Source: Pseudomonas californiensis (lineage in GTDB: Bacteria; Pseudomonadota; Gammaproteobacteria; Pseudomonadales; Pseudomonadaceae). From it: a DNA stretch of 64,000 nucleotides. The DNA is taken from positions 62,001 to 126,000 of the forward strand of contig NZ_JAGTPK010000004.1 of assembly GCF_021147775.1 (NCBI RefSeq). Direction: 5' to 3'. The notes under the pieces were generated by a model. That model had not been told where the DNA came from. It searched no databases and saw only the letters and a program-made list of their open reading frames with translations. A program made the position numbers and the translations under genes. Below, piece by piece: positions 53,962 to 63,458 of this stretch (its first letter is position 1; each line of letters opens with the position of its first letter).

Positions 53962-54507
53962 TCACTTGATCAGGCTGAGAAACTCGCTGCGCGTTGCCGC
54001 GTTTTCGCGGAACTCGCCCAGCATCACAGAGGTGATCATGGCCGAATTCTGTTTCTCGACGCCGCGCATCATCATGCACATGTGCTGCGCTTCGATCACC
54101 ACGGCGACGCCAAGTGCGCCGGTGACTTGCTGAATGGCTTCAGCGATCTGGCGGCTGAGGTTTTCCTGAATCTGCAGGCGACGCGCGTACATGTCGACAA
54201 TGCGCGCGACCTTCGACAGGCCGAGTACCTTGCCACTTGGAATATAAGCCACGTGAGCCTTGCCAATGAACGGCAGCAAATGGTGCTCACACAACGAATA
54301 CAGTTCGATGTCCTTGACCATGACCATTTCGCTGGCATCCGAGCTGAACAAGGCGCCATTGGTCACTTCTTCGAGTGTCTGCGTATAACCGCGACACAAA
54401 TACTGCATGGCCTTGGCGGCGCGCTTGGGCGTGTCCAGAAGACCTTCTCGCGAGACGTCCTCGCCCAGTTGTCCCAATATGGCGGTGTAATTCTGTTCCA
54501 GTGTCAC
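53962..54507 (-). CDS. folE: GTP cyclohydrolase I
   Basis: FolE converts GTP to dihydroneopterin triphosphate, the first step of folate synthesis. The 181-residue protein has [16 protein letters not shown], the zinc site [45 protein letters not shown] and a C-terminal [15 protein letters not shown]. The start is a GTG at 54507, since FolE proteins here begin [10 protein letters not shown]; an upstream open frame is not supported. The gene order folE-Smr in the region matches other pseudomonads. Confidence 0.93.
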   Translation of the reverse strand: MTLEQNYTAILGQLGEDVSREGLLDTPKRAAKAMQYLCRGYTQTLEEVTNGALFSSDASEMVMVKDIELYSLCEHHLLPFIGKAHVAYIPSGKVLGLSKVARIVDMYARRLQIQENLSRQIAEAIQQVTGALGVAVVIEAQHMCMMMRGVEKQNSAMITSVMLGEFRENAATRSEFLSLIK

Positions 54508-54740
54508 AGGACTGTGTTTCCGTGTGGGTTTCGATAAGCGCGAAGGGCAGGGCCTTCGCCGAGGCGCACATAGTAACGTACGCGCGGTGACAGGTGCACG
54601 GCGACACTGCAAAACCGACCTGCGCGCGGTTTTGTATCGGCTTGCTTACGCACCTGAGACCAAACCGCTACCCACTTGCGTGGTGATGGGCGGTCTGATG
54701 GGCAGGTCAATCGAATAACTGCCTGTGAGAGTAAAATCAG

Positions 54741-54926
54741 ATGTTGAGTCGAGTAGCAAAAATAGCGATGTTCGCCATCGTATTGTCGTCGATGTCAGTC
54801 TGTTGGCCGTTCTGGCCCGGCCCGGGTGGCCACGGCGGGGGCGGGAGCGGCGGTCATCGTCAGGGCGGTGGCGGCCCTGGACCAGGTCCGGGATTTGGTC
54901 CTGGTAGCGGTCCTGGCGGTCGCTGA
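54741..54926 (+). CDS. Small Gly/Pro-rich exported peptide
   Basis: This 61-residue protein has an N-terminal hydrophobic stretch MLSRVAKIAMFAIVLSSMSVCW, likely a signal or membrane anchor (with a Cys at 21 that could make it a lipoprotein only if the lipobox fits, which is uncertain), followed by about 35 residues of almost only Gly, Pro, His, Ser and Arg (GGHGGGGSGGHRQGGGGPGPG). GAGAG lies nine bases before the ATG. The function is unknown. It is divergent from folE and convergent with the Smr-domain gene. Confidence 0.65.
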   Translation: MLSRVAKIAMFAIVLSSMSVCWPFWPGPGGHGGGGSGGHRQGGGGPGPGPGFGPGSGPGGR

Positions 54927-54951
54927 AGTCATCAAGGCAGGGCGCGACGCT

Positions 54952-55509
54952 TTACTCGTCGCGACCCTCCATCATTGTGCGCTTGAGCATGACGTAAACC
55001 GCACCGGCGCCGCCGTGTTTGGCGAGGCACGAACAAAAGCCCAGCACCTGCGTATGCTGACGCAGCCAGGTGTTGACGTGGCTTTTGATCATCGGTCGCT
55101 TACCGTCCAGCCGCACTGCCTTGCCATGGGTGACACGCACGCAGCGGATCTCAAGCCTGGTGGCCTCTGCCAGAAACTCCCAGAGCGTTTCCCGGGCCAG
55201 CTCTACGGTCATGCCATGCAGGTCCAGGCTTCCTTCGAAGCTAATCTGGCCCAGCTTGAGCTTGCGCATCTGACCTTCCTGAACGCCATCACGCGCCCAG
55301 CTCAGCACATCCTCAGGTCCGACATCGATCACGAACTGATCGGACAGGCCGTCAACGGTCACAGAGTCCGTGCGCACGGTAGCTGACTGGCGCAATCTGG
55401 CCAGCAACTTGCGGTCGGTTCTGGGTTTGCCGACATCGGCGTGCTCGTGCTTGAGCGGCTTTACGCCGCGCGTTTCGCTTCTGAACAGGGAAAAATCGTC
55501 GTCTTGCAT
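54952..55509 (-). CDS. Smr-domain protein
   Basis: This 185-residue protein has a disordered, basic N-terminal ~85 residues and a C-terminal Smr domain with the motifs LDLHGMTVELARETLWEFL and RVTHGKAVRLDG, ending in a TWLRQHTQVLGFCSC segment. Smr domains of MutS2 relatives cut branched DNA or RNA; the stand-alone versions have unclear substrates. It lies near folE as in P. aeruginosa. Confidence 0.87.
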   Translation of the reverse strand: MQDDDFSLFRSETRGVKPLKHEHADVGKPRTDRKLLARLRQSATVRTDSVTVDGLSDQFVIDVGPEDVLSWARDGVQEGQMRKLKLGQISFEGSLDLHGMTVELARETLWEFLAEATRLEIRCVRVTHGKAVRLDGKRPMIKSHVNTWLRQHTQVLGFCSCLAKHGGAGAVYVMLKRTMMEGRDE

Positions 55510-55555
55510 GGGGCCTCCGCGAAGGAGGCTAGTCTAACCGGCTAACGCGAACGGG

Positions 55556-55876
55556 TCAGTCGTGTTTTTTCATCAAATGGGCCGACATGCTCAAGCCGCT
55601 GGCACCGCGTTGACGTCGACGGCAGCGGCGCCACAACAATACGGCCAGGTAAAAAACCAGCAGGCCAGCAGCGGCAACGAGCGCTGCACCTGTCGGGCTG
55701 GCACCCAGGTCGCCCATGGCCTGAGCACGGCCAGTCAGGCTGGATACGCCCGCTACCATGAGCAATATGCCCAGCACTGCAAGGATCGCCGCCACCAGGG
55801 CGCCTATCCGCGTACGCCAGTTGCCCCGGCCTTTGGGCCGCAGACGCCGGGCGTCGAAACCATCGGATATCTTCAT
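55556..55876 (-). CDS. Small membrane protein of unknown function
   Basis: This 106-residue protein has a basic start (MKISDGFDARRLRPKGRG), two membrane helices at about residues 24-44 and 62-82 (GALVAAILAVLGILLMVAGVSS and GAALVAAAGLLVFYLAVLLW), and a very basic tail RRCRRRQRG. I do not recognise a family. The membrane topology would place both ends in the cytoplasm. Confidence 0.7.
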   Translation of the reverse strand: MKISDGFDARRLRPKGRGNWRTRIGALVAAILAVLGILLMVAGVSSLTGRAQAMGDLGASPTGAALVAAAGLLVFYLAVLLWRRCRRRQRGASGLSMSAHLMKKHD

Positions 55877-56010
55877 TCCGATTTCCTCAATGAGTATCGG
55901 CGCTCTGACCAGAACCAGGGGGCGGGGTTCCCGTTTCGACGGGACATGGGATCACTAAGAGATGGGCGGTTATGTGAAGGCAGTCACACAACCTCTGCAG
56001 TGAGTATGGC

Positions 56011-56601
56011 TCAGATCAGGTCTTTGGTCAGTGCCAGCGTGGCGAAGTTGTCCGCCATGATTGCCATTTCGGTCCGATGCACGATCTCGGCGCTGATCAC
56101 CCCGTGTGAGCTGGGCAGGTCGCGAGTCGCGCAGGCGTCGTCGACCAGAGTGCAGCGATAACCGTAATCCTTGGTCGCGCGCACTGTGGTGCTGATGCTT
56201 GAATGGCTCATGAAGCCGCAGATGATCAAGTCCAGATGCCCCAGGCGTTGCAACAGTTCGTGCAGGCCAGTGCCATTGAAGGCGTTGGGCAGACGCTTTT
56301 CGATCAGGTGCTCGTCGTCCAGCGGCAGCAGCTCCGGCACCAGTTTACCGCGTTCGCCTTGTGGGTCGAACAGGCCGCCAACCGTACCGAGGTGGCGTAC
56401 ATGCACGATCGGACACTTCAATGCCCGGGCCTTCGAGACCAGTTGGCCAATGTTGGCCAAGGCTTCGTCGACGCCGGTCAGCGCCAGAGGACCGCTGAGG
56501 TATTCCTTTTGAGCATCGATGATGATCAGTGTGGCATTGCTCAGATTGGCCGGGGCGTGAACACGGCCGCTGAGTTGAAACATGGTCTTGATAGAGGGCA
56601 T
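56011..56601 (-). CDS. Isochorismatase-like hydrolase with Ser in place of the catalytic Cys
   Basis: This 196-residue protein has the isochorismatase-family fold: ATLIIIDAQKEYLSG with D29, EKRLPNAFNGTGL with K102, and CTLVDDACATRDL near the end. In cysteine hydrolases of this superfamily the nucleophile lies in a G-x-M-T-H-x-C segment; here the segment reads G129-F-M-S-H-S-S135, so the Cys is a Ser. That makes nicotinamidase-type chemistry unlikely and resembles true isochorismatases, which also lack the Cys. The ATG at 56601 has AGGAG upstream. It is divergent from prmB. Confidence 0.85.
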   Translation of the reverse strand: MPSIKTMFQLSGRVHAPANLSNATLIIIDAQKEYLSGPLALTGVDEALANIGQLVSKARALKCPIVHVRHLGTVGGLFDPQGERGKLVPELLPLDDEHLIEKRLPNAFNGTGLHELLQRLGHLDLIICGFMSHSSISTTVRATKDYGYRCTLVDDACATRDLPSSHGVISAEIVHRTEMAIMADNFATLALTKDLI

Positions 56602-56850
56602 TCCGGGGCTCCTTTGCGTGGGGCTTTTGCGACATTGTCCTCTGGCTGGAGCGTTCTGGGAATGGCAAGAATCGCAGGCCCCGGTTTTTCTGGGCTGCGG
56701 GGCATGTGACGGGTAACAGTTACTGGCGGTTTGCCTTGATGAGGGGGCATTAATGGGCGAAACTTCCACGCCTGTCCGGCACCCGGAATGCTGAGTTATT
56801 CAAAACCGGTCATTTCAGAATGGCTTGTCGTTTTCCCAAGGAGTTTGTCC

Positions 56851-57759
56851 ATGATCACTTCCCGTTTGCGTACCGTGCGCGATCACATCCGCTGGGCCGT
56901 CAGCCGTTTTCACGAGGAAGATGTATTTTTCGGTCATGGCACTGACAATGCCTGGGATGAAGCGCGGCAGCTGGTGCTGGGTGCCTTGCATTTGCCATGG
57001 GAAATTACCGACAGCTATCTGGACTGCCGTCTGGAAGTGGATGAGATCTCAGAGCTGCAGCGTTTGATCAAACGCCGTATCGATGAGCGCGTGCCAACGC
57101 CTTACCTGTTGGGCGAGGCATGGTTCTGCGGCATGTCGTTCATTGTCGATGACCGCGTTTTGATCCCGCGCTCACCGATTGCCGAGCTGATCGAAGACCG
57201 TTTCGCGCCGTGGCTGGCCAGTGATCCGGTGCGCATTCTGGATCTGTGTACCGGCTCGGGTTGCATCGGTATCGCCTGCGCAGACGAGTTCAAGGATGCG
57301 GAAGTGGTACTGGCCGACCTGTCTTACGACGCGCTTGAAGTCGCCAACCAGAATATCGAGCGCCATGGCGTGGAAGACCGTGTGTACACCGTGCAGGGCG
57401 ATGGCTTTGACGGTTTGCCGGGGCAGCGTTTCGACCTGATCGTGTCCAACCCTCCGTACGTGGATGCCGAAGACTTTGCCGACATGCCCGACGAGTTTCA
57501 GCACGAACCGGAGCTGGCACTGGCCTGTGGCAGCGATGGTTTGAATCTGGTGCGTCGCATGCTCGCCGAGGCAGCGAATCACTTGAACGAAAAAGGTCTG
57601 CTGATCGTCGAGGTCGGCAACAGTCAGGTTCACGTTCAGGCGTTGTATCCAGAAGTTGATTTCGCCTGGCTGGATTTTCAGCGTGGCGGTCACGGCGTGT
57701 TCATGCTCACTGCCGATCAGTGCCAGGCTCATCAGGCGTTGTTTCAGTCACGGGTATGA
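56851..57759 (+). CDS. prmB: Ribosomal protein L3 glutamine methyltransferase PrmB
   Basis: PrmB methylates a glutamine of ribosomal protein L3. The 302-residue protein has an N-terminal helical domain and a Rossmann methyltransferase with [19 protein letters not shown] for SAM binding at about residues 128-146 and the glutamine-binding NPPY in [14 protein letters not shown]. The ATG at 56851 has AAGGAG upstream; a longer frame starts at 56788. The order with aroC and mtnBDC is conserved in Pseudomonas. Confidence 0.94.
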   Translation: MITSRLRTVRDHIRWAVSRFHEEDVFFGHGTDNAWDEARQLVLGALHLPWEITDSYLDCRLEVDEISELQRLIKRRIDERVPTPYLLGEAWFCGMSFIVDDRVLIPRSPIAELIEDRFAPWLASDPVRILDLCTGSGCIGIACADEFKDAEVVLADLSYDALEVANQNIERHGVEDRVYTVQGDGFDGLPGQRFDLIVSNPPYVDAEDFADMPDEFQHEPELALACGSDGLNLVRRMLAEAANHLNEKGLLIVEVGNSQVHVQALYPEVDFAWLDFQRGGHGVFMLTADQCQAHQALFQSRV

Positions 57760-57774
57760 AGCCGGTTTGAGGCG

Positions 57775-57795
57775 CGGGCTGGCATTGTCAGCCCG
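57775..57795. terminator. Bidirectional hairpin downstream of prmB
   Basis: CGGGCTG and CAGCCCG form a perfect 7-base stem with a 7-base loop, followed by TTTCTC. It lies in the 40-base gap between convergent prmB and the 265-residue gene. Confidence 0.65.
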
Positions 57796-57799
57796 TTTC

Positions 57800-58597
57800 T
57801 CAACGGTGTGTCGCGATCCAGATCAGCAGACCGGCCTGAAACACGGCGAACGTTACCAGGCACGCGATGGTGAAACGCAAGCTGCTGTCTTCGCGCTTGT
57901 ATTTGCTGACGCGGTCTTCGTGCTGGCGAATGGTCACTTCCTGCTCGATCAGGTTCTTCTCGGCCTTTTCCAGCATTTGCGAAGCTTCGAGAATCTCGAT
58001 GATCTGCACCTTGTCATTGTTCCAGGTGCTGTGCAGGTTGCCGACATGCACGTCCTTGATGGAGCCTTTCATGTGCTGGGCATCGGCATAGGCCACTTCA
58101 AAGCCCAATGTGCGCAGGAAATGGTCCCGACGCAGGCGGGTGTCTTCGTTGAGACCGTCCTTGCTGGCCAGCGCAACGCTTTCGATTTTGTATGACGACC
58201 AGCGCTTCTGCGCCCAATGCACACCATGGGCGATCAGGAACCGACCGATGCCACGGTTCCACGGCTCGATCTGCAGGCCGGATTCCGGCCCGAAACGCAC
58301 AATGCGCTTTTCGTGATCGGCCCAGATATCCAGATTGTTCTGTTCCTTGCGCACCCGTTGGCCGGGCAGCTGGATGTTGATGCGCAGCAGACTGAGTTCC
58401 TTGCTGTGCCGCTCGGCACGACCGAACTGCACGAAACGCAGCGGCCGACCGCCTGTAGTGCGGTCAGTCGGGAGTGGCGACAGACGCAGCATCTGGAAGT
58501 GCTCGGGCAGCACGTCTTCCCACGGCTGAGGTGGCAGCGGGGCTTCGGCGATGACGGTTTCAGCAGCGGTTTCGGTCATGGTATGTGTGTCAGTCAT
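57800..58597 (-). CDS. Conserved hypothetical membrane-anchored protein
   Basis: This 265-residue protein is not one whose function I know, but the gene is found between prmB and a hydrolase in Pseudomonas. It has an acidic, Pro/Thr-rich N-terminal ~35 residues, a soluble domain (about 45-190) with RFVQFGRAERHSKELSLLRINIQL and RFGPESGLQIEPWNRGIGRFL, a helical coiled-coil at about 205-240, and one C-terminal membrane helix (FTIACLVTFAVFQAGLLIWIA). It would be tail-anchored. ATG 58597 is chosen; 58579 is an alternative. Confidence 0.7.
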   Translation of the reverse strand: MTDTHTMTETAAETVIAEAPLPPQPWEDVLPEHFQMLRLSPLPTDRTTGGRPLRFVQFGRAERHSKELSLLRINIQLPGQRVRKEQNNLDIWADHEKRIVRFGPESGLQIEPWNRGIGRFLIAHGVHWAQKRWSSYKIESVALASKDGLNEDTRLRRDHFLRTLGFEVAYADAQHMKGSIKDVHVGNLHSTWNNDKVQIIEILEASQMLEKAEKNLIEQEVTIRQHEDRVSKYKREDSSLRFTIACLVTFAVFQAGLLIWIATHR

Positions 58598-58709
58598 TGA
58601 TGGCGATCCTGTCCATGGCCTTGTGTAGCAAACACAGCGCCAGCACATCGCTATCGGCAGAATTTCTCCGGACTGAAGGGTTTACGGTTCCTGACGCCAA
58701 AACTTCTGG

Positions 58710-59717
58710 TCAGGCCGCTGGCAGTCCGCGGATGAAGCGCAGGATGCGTGCCGTTACCTCCTCAGCCAAGGGCTGCGTCGGGTTACGGTAGGAAAGTAAT
58801 TGCTGTTCAAGATCATCCGGTACGATGCGCAGCACGTGATTCATCCCGTCGATCAGCGCCAGTTCGGCATCCGGCCTGGCTTTTTTCAGCAACAGCGCAT
58901 CGCCCACCCCGACCTGGATATCGTTGCGGCCCTGAACAATCAACGCGGGCATGCGCAGCGCGCCAAACGCGGCCGCGGGGTCCTGCCTGAAGAGTGAAAT
59001 CAGATAAGGTTGTACGCTGGGGCGGAATACCACTTCCAGCTCTGGCGGCACGTTGTCGTCGGTTTTGCCAGCCTTGAGCTCATCCAGCAGTTGGTCACTA
59101 CGCTGCAGCAGCTCTGGCGGCAAGCGTTCCTGAAATTGTTCGCGCAGCACTTGATCCACCGGGCGACCAGTACCAGCGACGGAGATCACGGCGGCTGCAT
59201 CCGCTTTTTCAGCGGCCAGGCTTGCCACCAGTGCCCCTTCGCTGTGGCCCAGCAGGATCAGCGGGCCGAGACGCGGGTTGGCCCGGATTGCACGCACCCA
59301 GAGTTGAACATCCGCCACATAGCCCTCGACGCTCAAATTGCGCTCGTCGGGCGTGACGGCCTTGCTGGCCGCTACGCCGCGTTTGTCGTAGCGCACGCTG
59401 GCAATATTGTTGCTGGCGAGGATAACGGCCAGGCGTTTCATGCTGTCGTTACGCCCGCCTTCGGGGTTATTGCCATTGCGGTCGGTGGGGCCGGAGCCCG
59501 CGATGATCAGCACCACTGGCACCGGTTTGTCGGAGCGCGGCAGTAGCAGCGTGCCGTACAGCTTGCCGTTGCCGGTGTCGACGCTGATAGGGCGCTGCAC
59601 CACGCTGGGCGCGGCGGCACTGGCCATTCCACTGAGCAGACTCAGTAACAGCGCCACGGGCAACGTCAAGCGACGCAGCGTTGTTGCAGCAAGAGCAAGA
59701 GTGTTTACAGATAACAT
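58710..59717 (-). CDS. Exported alpha/beta hydrolase
   Basis: This 335-residue protein has a signal peptide (about residues 1-35, with LRRLTLPVALLLSLLSGMASAAAP and cleavage near ASA) and an alpha/beta-hydrolase domain: VVLIIAGSGPTDRNG, the nucleophile elbow LILLGHSEGALVAS, LIVQGRNDIQV and the His in LIDGMNHVLR. It is probably periplasmic; the substrate is unknown. It is divergent from aroC. Confidence 0.85.
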   Translation of the reverse strand: MLSVNTLALAATTLRRLTLPVALLLSLLSGMASAAAPSVVQRPISVDTGNGKLYGTLLLPRSDKPVPVVLIIAGSGPTDRNGNNPEGGRNDSMKRLAVILASNNIASVRYDKRGVAASKAVTPDERNLSVEGYVADVQLWVRAIRANPRLGPLILLGHSEGALVASLAAEKADAAAVISVAGTGRPVDQVLREQFQERLPPELLQRSDQLLDELKAGKTDDNVPPELEVVFRPSVQPYLISLFRQDPAAAFGALRMPALIVQGRNDIQVGVGDALLLKKARPDAELALIDGMNHVLRIVPDDLEQQLLSYRNPTQPLAEEVTARILRFIRGLPAA

Positions 59718-59860
59718 CGCATCGCCATCATTGGGTCGGGGTTTCGCTTGGACGCGTACCGTCACGGAAGGTTCGAGGATGAACTGAACGGCGAGCCTGC
59801 GTATACTGGCGCGCTTGGTTTAACGATCTGGTTTTTTGGCTGATTTTTCGGAGCGCCCGC

Positions 59861-60952
59861 ATGTCCGGCAACACTTTCGGCAAGCTGTTCACTGTCACCA
59901 CCGCTGGCGAAAGCCATGGCCCGGCGCTGGTCGCTATCGTAGACGGCTGCCCACCGGGGCTTGAACTGGACCTGCAGGACCTGCAGCGTGATCTGGACCG
60001 GCGCAAGCCAGGTACCAGCCGCCACACCACGCAGCGCCAGGAAGCCGACGAAGTCGAAATTCTTTCCGGTGTGTTCGAGGGCAAGACCACCGGTGCCTCC
60101 ATCGGCCTGCTGATCCGCAATACCGATCAGAAGTCCAAGGACTATTCCGCAATCAAGGATCTGTTCCGCCCAGCGCATGCCGACTACACCTATCACCACA
60201 AATATGGCATTCGTGATTACCGTGGAGGTGGCCGCAGTTCTGCGCGTGAAACTGCCATGCGCGTAGCTGCCGGGGCGATCGCCAAGAAGTATCTTGCCAC
60301 CCAGGGCATCGTGATTCGGGGCTATATGAGCCAGTTGGGCCCGATCCAGATCCCGTTCAAGACCTGGGATTGTGTCGAGGACAACGCATTTTTCTGCCCT
60401 GATCCTGGCAAGGTGCCTGAACTGGAAGCCTACATGGACCAGTTGCGTCGCGATCAGGATTCGGTTGGAGCGAAGATCACGGTGGTCGCGGAGGGTGTAA
60501 TGCCCGGCCTTGGTGAGCCGATCTTTGACCGTCTGGATGCCGAGCTGGCGCATGCGCTGATGAGTATCAATGCCGTCAAGGGCGTCGAGATCGGCGCCGG
60601 GTTCGATTGCGTTGCGCAACGCGGTACCGAGCATCGCGACGAGATGACCCCTCAAGGCTTCCTGTCCAACCAGGCTGGCGGCATTCTGGGCGGAATCTCG
60701 TCCGGTCAGCCGATCATTGCGCATTTGGCGCTCAAACCGACATCCAGTATTACCACGCCGGGTCGTTCCATCGATGTTGATGGCAATGCGGCGGACGTGA
60801 TTACCAAAGGTCGCCATGACCCGTGCGTGGGTATCCGCGCCACGCCGATCGCTGAGGCCATGATGGCGATCGTGCTGCTGGACCATCTGCTTCGCCACCG
60901 CGGGCAGAATGCCGATGTCAACATCAGCACCCCTGTGTTGGCTCAGCTGTAA
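59861..60952 (+). CDS. aroC: Chorismate synthase
   Basis: AroC makes chorismate, the branch point of aromatic amino acid, folate and quinone synthesis. The 363-residue protein starts [33 protein letters not shown] and has [29 protein letters not shown] (FMN and substrate residues), [15 protein letters not shown] and [18 protein letters not shown] lies upstream of the ATG. Downstream genes follow closely, so aroC may be cotranscribed with the MFS gene. Confidence 0.97.
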   Translation: MSGNTFGKLFTVTTAGESHGPALVAIVDGCPPGLELDLQDLQRDLDRRKPGTSRHTTQRQEADEVEILSGVFEGKTTGASIGLLIRNTDQKSKDYSAIKDLFRPAHADYTYHHKYGIRDYRGGGRSSARETAMRVAAGAIAKKYLATQGIVIRGYMSQLGPIQIPFKTWDCVEDNAFFCPDPGKVPELEAYMDQLRRDQDSVGAKITVVAEGVMPGLGEPIFDRLDAELAHALMSINAVKGVEIGAGFDCVAQRGTEHRDEMTPQGFLSNQAGGILGGISSGQPIIAHLALKPTSSITTPGRSIDVDGNAADVITKGRHDPCVGIRATPIAEAMMAIVLLDHLLRHRGQNADVNISTPVLAQL

Positions 60953-60991
60953 TGGACACAGTCACGGTCACGGGCTGCTAGCGTGACGCCT

Positions 60992-62146
60992 ATGACCGGC
61001 GGACAGTTGCCTTACTGGCGGCTGTCCGGGTTCTATCTCTGCTATTTCGCCTTGCTCGGCTCGGCGGCGCCGTTCATGTCGCTTTACCTTCATCATCTGG
61101 GGTTCTCCAGTGCGCGGATCGGCGAACTGATCGCCATCCCGATGCTGATGCGTTGTGTCGCGCCCAACATCTGGGGTTGGCTGGGTGATTACACCGGACG
61201 GCGACTGACCATCGTCCGATTTGGCGCCATCTGCACGCTGCTGGCGTTTTCGCTGATTCTGGTCGACAAGAGCTACGCGTGGCTGGCGATGGTCATGGCG
61301 CTGTACGCGTTCTTCTGGCATGCCATCCTGCCGCAGTTCGAGGTCATTACCCTGGCGCACCTGCAAGGGCAGACATCACGCTACAGTCAGATCCGTCTGT
61401 GGGGTTCGATCGGCTTCATTCTGGCCGTGGTGGTGCTGGGCCGTCTGTTCGAGTGGTTCAGTCTGGACCTTTTTCCACAAGTGCTGCTGGTGGTCATGGG
61501 CGGTATAGCGCTCAGCAGTTGGTGGGTGCCGAATGCGCAGCCGGTGGTGTCGACCCGGGAGGCAGATGAAGGAGGCTTTCTCAAGCAACTCACAAGGCCC
61601 GGCGTTCTGGCGTTCTACGTCAGCGTGGCGCTGATGCTGCTCAGTCATGGCCCGTATTACACCTTTCTCACCTTGCACCTGGAGGCGCTCGGTTATAGCC
61701 GCGGCCTGATCGGTCTGCTGTGGGCCGTCGGCGTGGTGGCCGAAGTGCTGATGTTCATGGTGATGAGCCGCGTCCTGCAGCGTTTCTCGGTGCGTCAGGT
61801 GTTGCTGGCCAGTTTCCTGTTGGCCGCTGCACGCTGGATATTGCTGGGCGCATTTGCCGAGCATGTGCTGGCCTTGTTGATTGCCCAGGTCATGCATGCG
61901 GCAACCTTCGGCAGCTTTCACGCGGCTGCCATCCATTTCGTGCAACGTAGCTTTGGCTCACGCCAGCAAGGCCAGGGGCAGGCGCTGTATGCTGCCTTGT
62001 CCGGCGTCGGTGGCGCATTGGGCGCGCTTTATTCGGGCTACAGCTGGACTGCGCTGGGGCCATCCTGGACGTTTGCCATCGCCAGCCTTGCGGCGTTGGC
62101 CGCAGCCGTCATTATTGTCACACCCAAGAAAGAGGAAGGTGTATGA
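60992..62146 (+). CDS. MFS transporter
   Basis: This 384-residue protein has about twelve membrane helices. It begins MTGGQLPYWRLSGFYLCYFALLGSAAPFMSLYL and has an MFS A-like loop GWLGDYTGRRLTIVRFG between helices 2 and 3. It resembles nucleoside-type/HsrA-like permeases of the superfamily, but the substrate is not known. Position between aroC and mtnB is conserved, which suggests a nucleoside or methylthioadenosine-related role as inference only. A GTG at 60983 is an alternative start. Its stop overlaps the mtnB start as ATGA. Confidence 0.85.
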   Translation: MTGGQLPYWRLSGFYLCYFALLGSAAPFMSLYLHHLGFSSARIGELIAIPMLMRCVAPNIWGWLGDYTGRRLTIVRFGAICTLLAFSLILVDKSYAWLAMVMALYAFFWHAILPQFEVITLAHLQGQTSRYSQIRLWGSIGFILAVVVLGRLFEWFSLDLFPQVLLVVMGGIALSSWWVPNAQPVVSTREADEGGFLKQLTRPGVLAFYVSVALMLLSHGPYYTFLTLHLEALGYSRGLIGLLWAVGVVAEVLMFMVMSRVLQRFSVRQVLLASFLLAAARWILLGAFAEHVLALLIAQVMHAATFGSFHAAAIHFVQRSFGSRQQGQGQALYAALSGVGGALGALYSGYSWTALGPSWTFAIASLAALAAAVIIVTPKKEEGV

Positions 62147-62757
62147 CCCGCGAGCAACTGGCTCTGGAAATCATTGAGGCCGGGCGGTTTTTGTACGGCC
62201 GTGGCTGGTCGCCAGCCACCAGCAGCAATTATTCGGTAAGACTGTCGGCCAGTGAGGCGCTGTTGACTGTGTCGGGCAAGCACAAGGGCCGACTGGGTAG
62301 TGAAGATGTACTGGCGACTGATCTTGCCGGCAACAGCCTGGAGCCAGGCAAAAAACCGTCCGCCGAAACCTTGCTGCATACCCAGCTTTACAGCTGCCGG
62401 CCACAGGTCGGCGCTGTGCTGCATACTCACTCTGTGAATGCGACAGTGCTGTCCCGGTTGACCGAGATCGACCACCTGGTCTTTGAGGACTACGAGCTGC
62501 AAAAGGCTTTCCAGGGTGTAGTCACCCACGAGTCGCGTGTCGTGGTACCGATCTTCGACAACGATCAGGACATTGCCCGTCTGGCAGCCAAGGTACAGCC
62601 TTGGCTGGACGCGCATCCCGACTGCGCCGGTTACCTCATCCGCGGTCACGGTCTGTACACCTGGGGTGCGAAAATGAGTGATGCACTGCGCCAGATAGAA
62701 GCATTCGAGTTTTTGTTCGAATGCGAGCTGAAGATGCGTTCTGTATTGAATCGCTGA
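62143..62757 (+). CDS. mtnB: Methylthioribulose-1-phosphate dehydratase
   Basis: MtnB dehydrates 5-methylthioribulose 1-phosphate in the methionine salvage pathway. The 204-residue protein is a class II aldolase-fold metalloenzyme: GRGWSPATSSNYSVRLS, LLHTQLYSCRPQVGAVLHTHSVNATVLS with the zinc-binding HTH, and YLIRGHGLYTWG with the third His. It overlaps the MFS gene by four bases and precedes mtnD. Confidence 0.95.
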   Translation: MTREQLALEIIEAGRFLYGRGWSPATSSNYSVRLSASEALLTVSGKHKGRLGSEDVLATDLAGNSLEPGKKPSAETLLHTQLYSCRPQVGAVLHTHSVNATVLSRLTEIDHLVFEDYELQKAFQGVVTHESRVVVPIFDNDQDIARLAAKVQPWLDAHPDCAGYLIRGHGLYTWGAKMSDALRQIEAFEFLFECELKMRSVLNR

Positions 62758-62843
62758 CCTTCAGCCACTAAAACGTTCTTTGCCTGACCGGCCTGTAAAA
62801 GCCGGAAGGCGTTGGCCCACGCCGATAGCCGAGGAAACACTCC

Positions 62844-63389
62844 ATGAGCAGTCTGTCCGTTTATCACGTTTCAAGCCCCGAGGTACCCAACAAGGTACTG
62901 ACCCATCTTGAAGATATCGCCTCGACGCTCGCCGAGCACGGTGTGGCGTTCGACCGCTGGGAAGCTGCGACGCCGATCACGCCGGGCGCCAGCCAGGAAG
63001 AGGTCATCAACGCCTATCGCACACAGATCGATACGCTGATGACCCGGCACGGTTATGTGACAGTGGACGTGATCAGCCTCAACAGCGATCACCCGCAAAA
63101 AGCCGAATTGCGTGCCAAATTTCTTGAAGAGCACCGTCATGGTGAGAATGAGGTACGTTTCTTCGTGGCCGGCCGTGGCCTGTTCACGCTGCACATCGAT
63201 GATTACGTCTATGCCGTGCTTTGCGAAAAGAACGATCTGATTTCGGTTCCGGCCGGCACTCGGCACTGGTTCGATATGGGGGAAAACCCACATTTCGTTG
63301 CGATTCGCCTGTTCAACAATCCAGAAGGCTGGGTAGCGAACTTCACCGGTGAAGACATTGCGGGTCGTTTCCCTCGGCTGGAAGACTGA
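62844..63389 (+). CDS. mtnD: Acireductone dioxygenase
   Basis: MtnD oxidises acireductone to the keto acid precursor of methionine and formate, or with nickel to an off-pathway product. The 181-residue cupin has the metal motif FLEEHRHGENEVRFFVAGRGLFTL (His-x-His-x4-Glu) and a later VPAGTRHWFDMGE with the fourth ligand. It follows mtnB by 86 bases and precedes mtnC. Confidence 0.95.
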   Translation: MSSLSVYHVSSPEVPNKVLTHLEDIASTLAEHGVAFDRWEAATPITPGASQEEVINAYRTQIDTLMTRHGYVTVDVISLNSDHPQKAELRAKFLEEHRHGENEVRFFVAGRGLFTLHIDDYVYAVLCEKNDLISVPAGTRHWFDMGENPHFVAIRLFNNPEGWVANFTGEDIAGRFPRLED

Positions 63390-63458
63390 TCGGCTGATCA
63401 CTTCGTGCGTTGTTTGATCTCACCCAAGCCAGTGTCGCCCGACAGGAGCCCCACCCAG

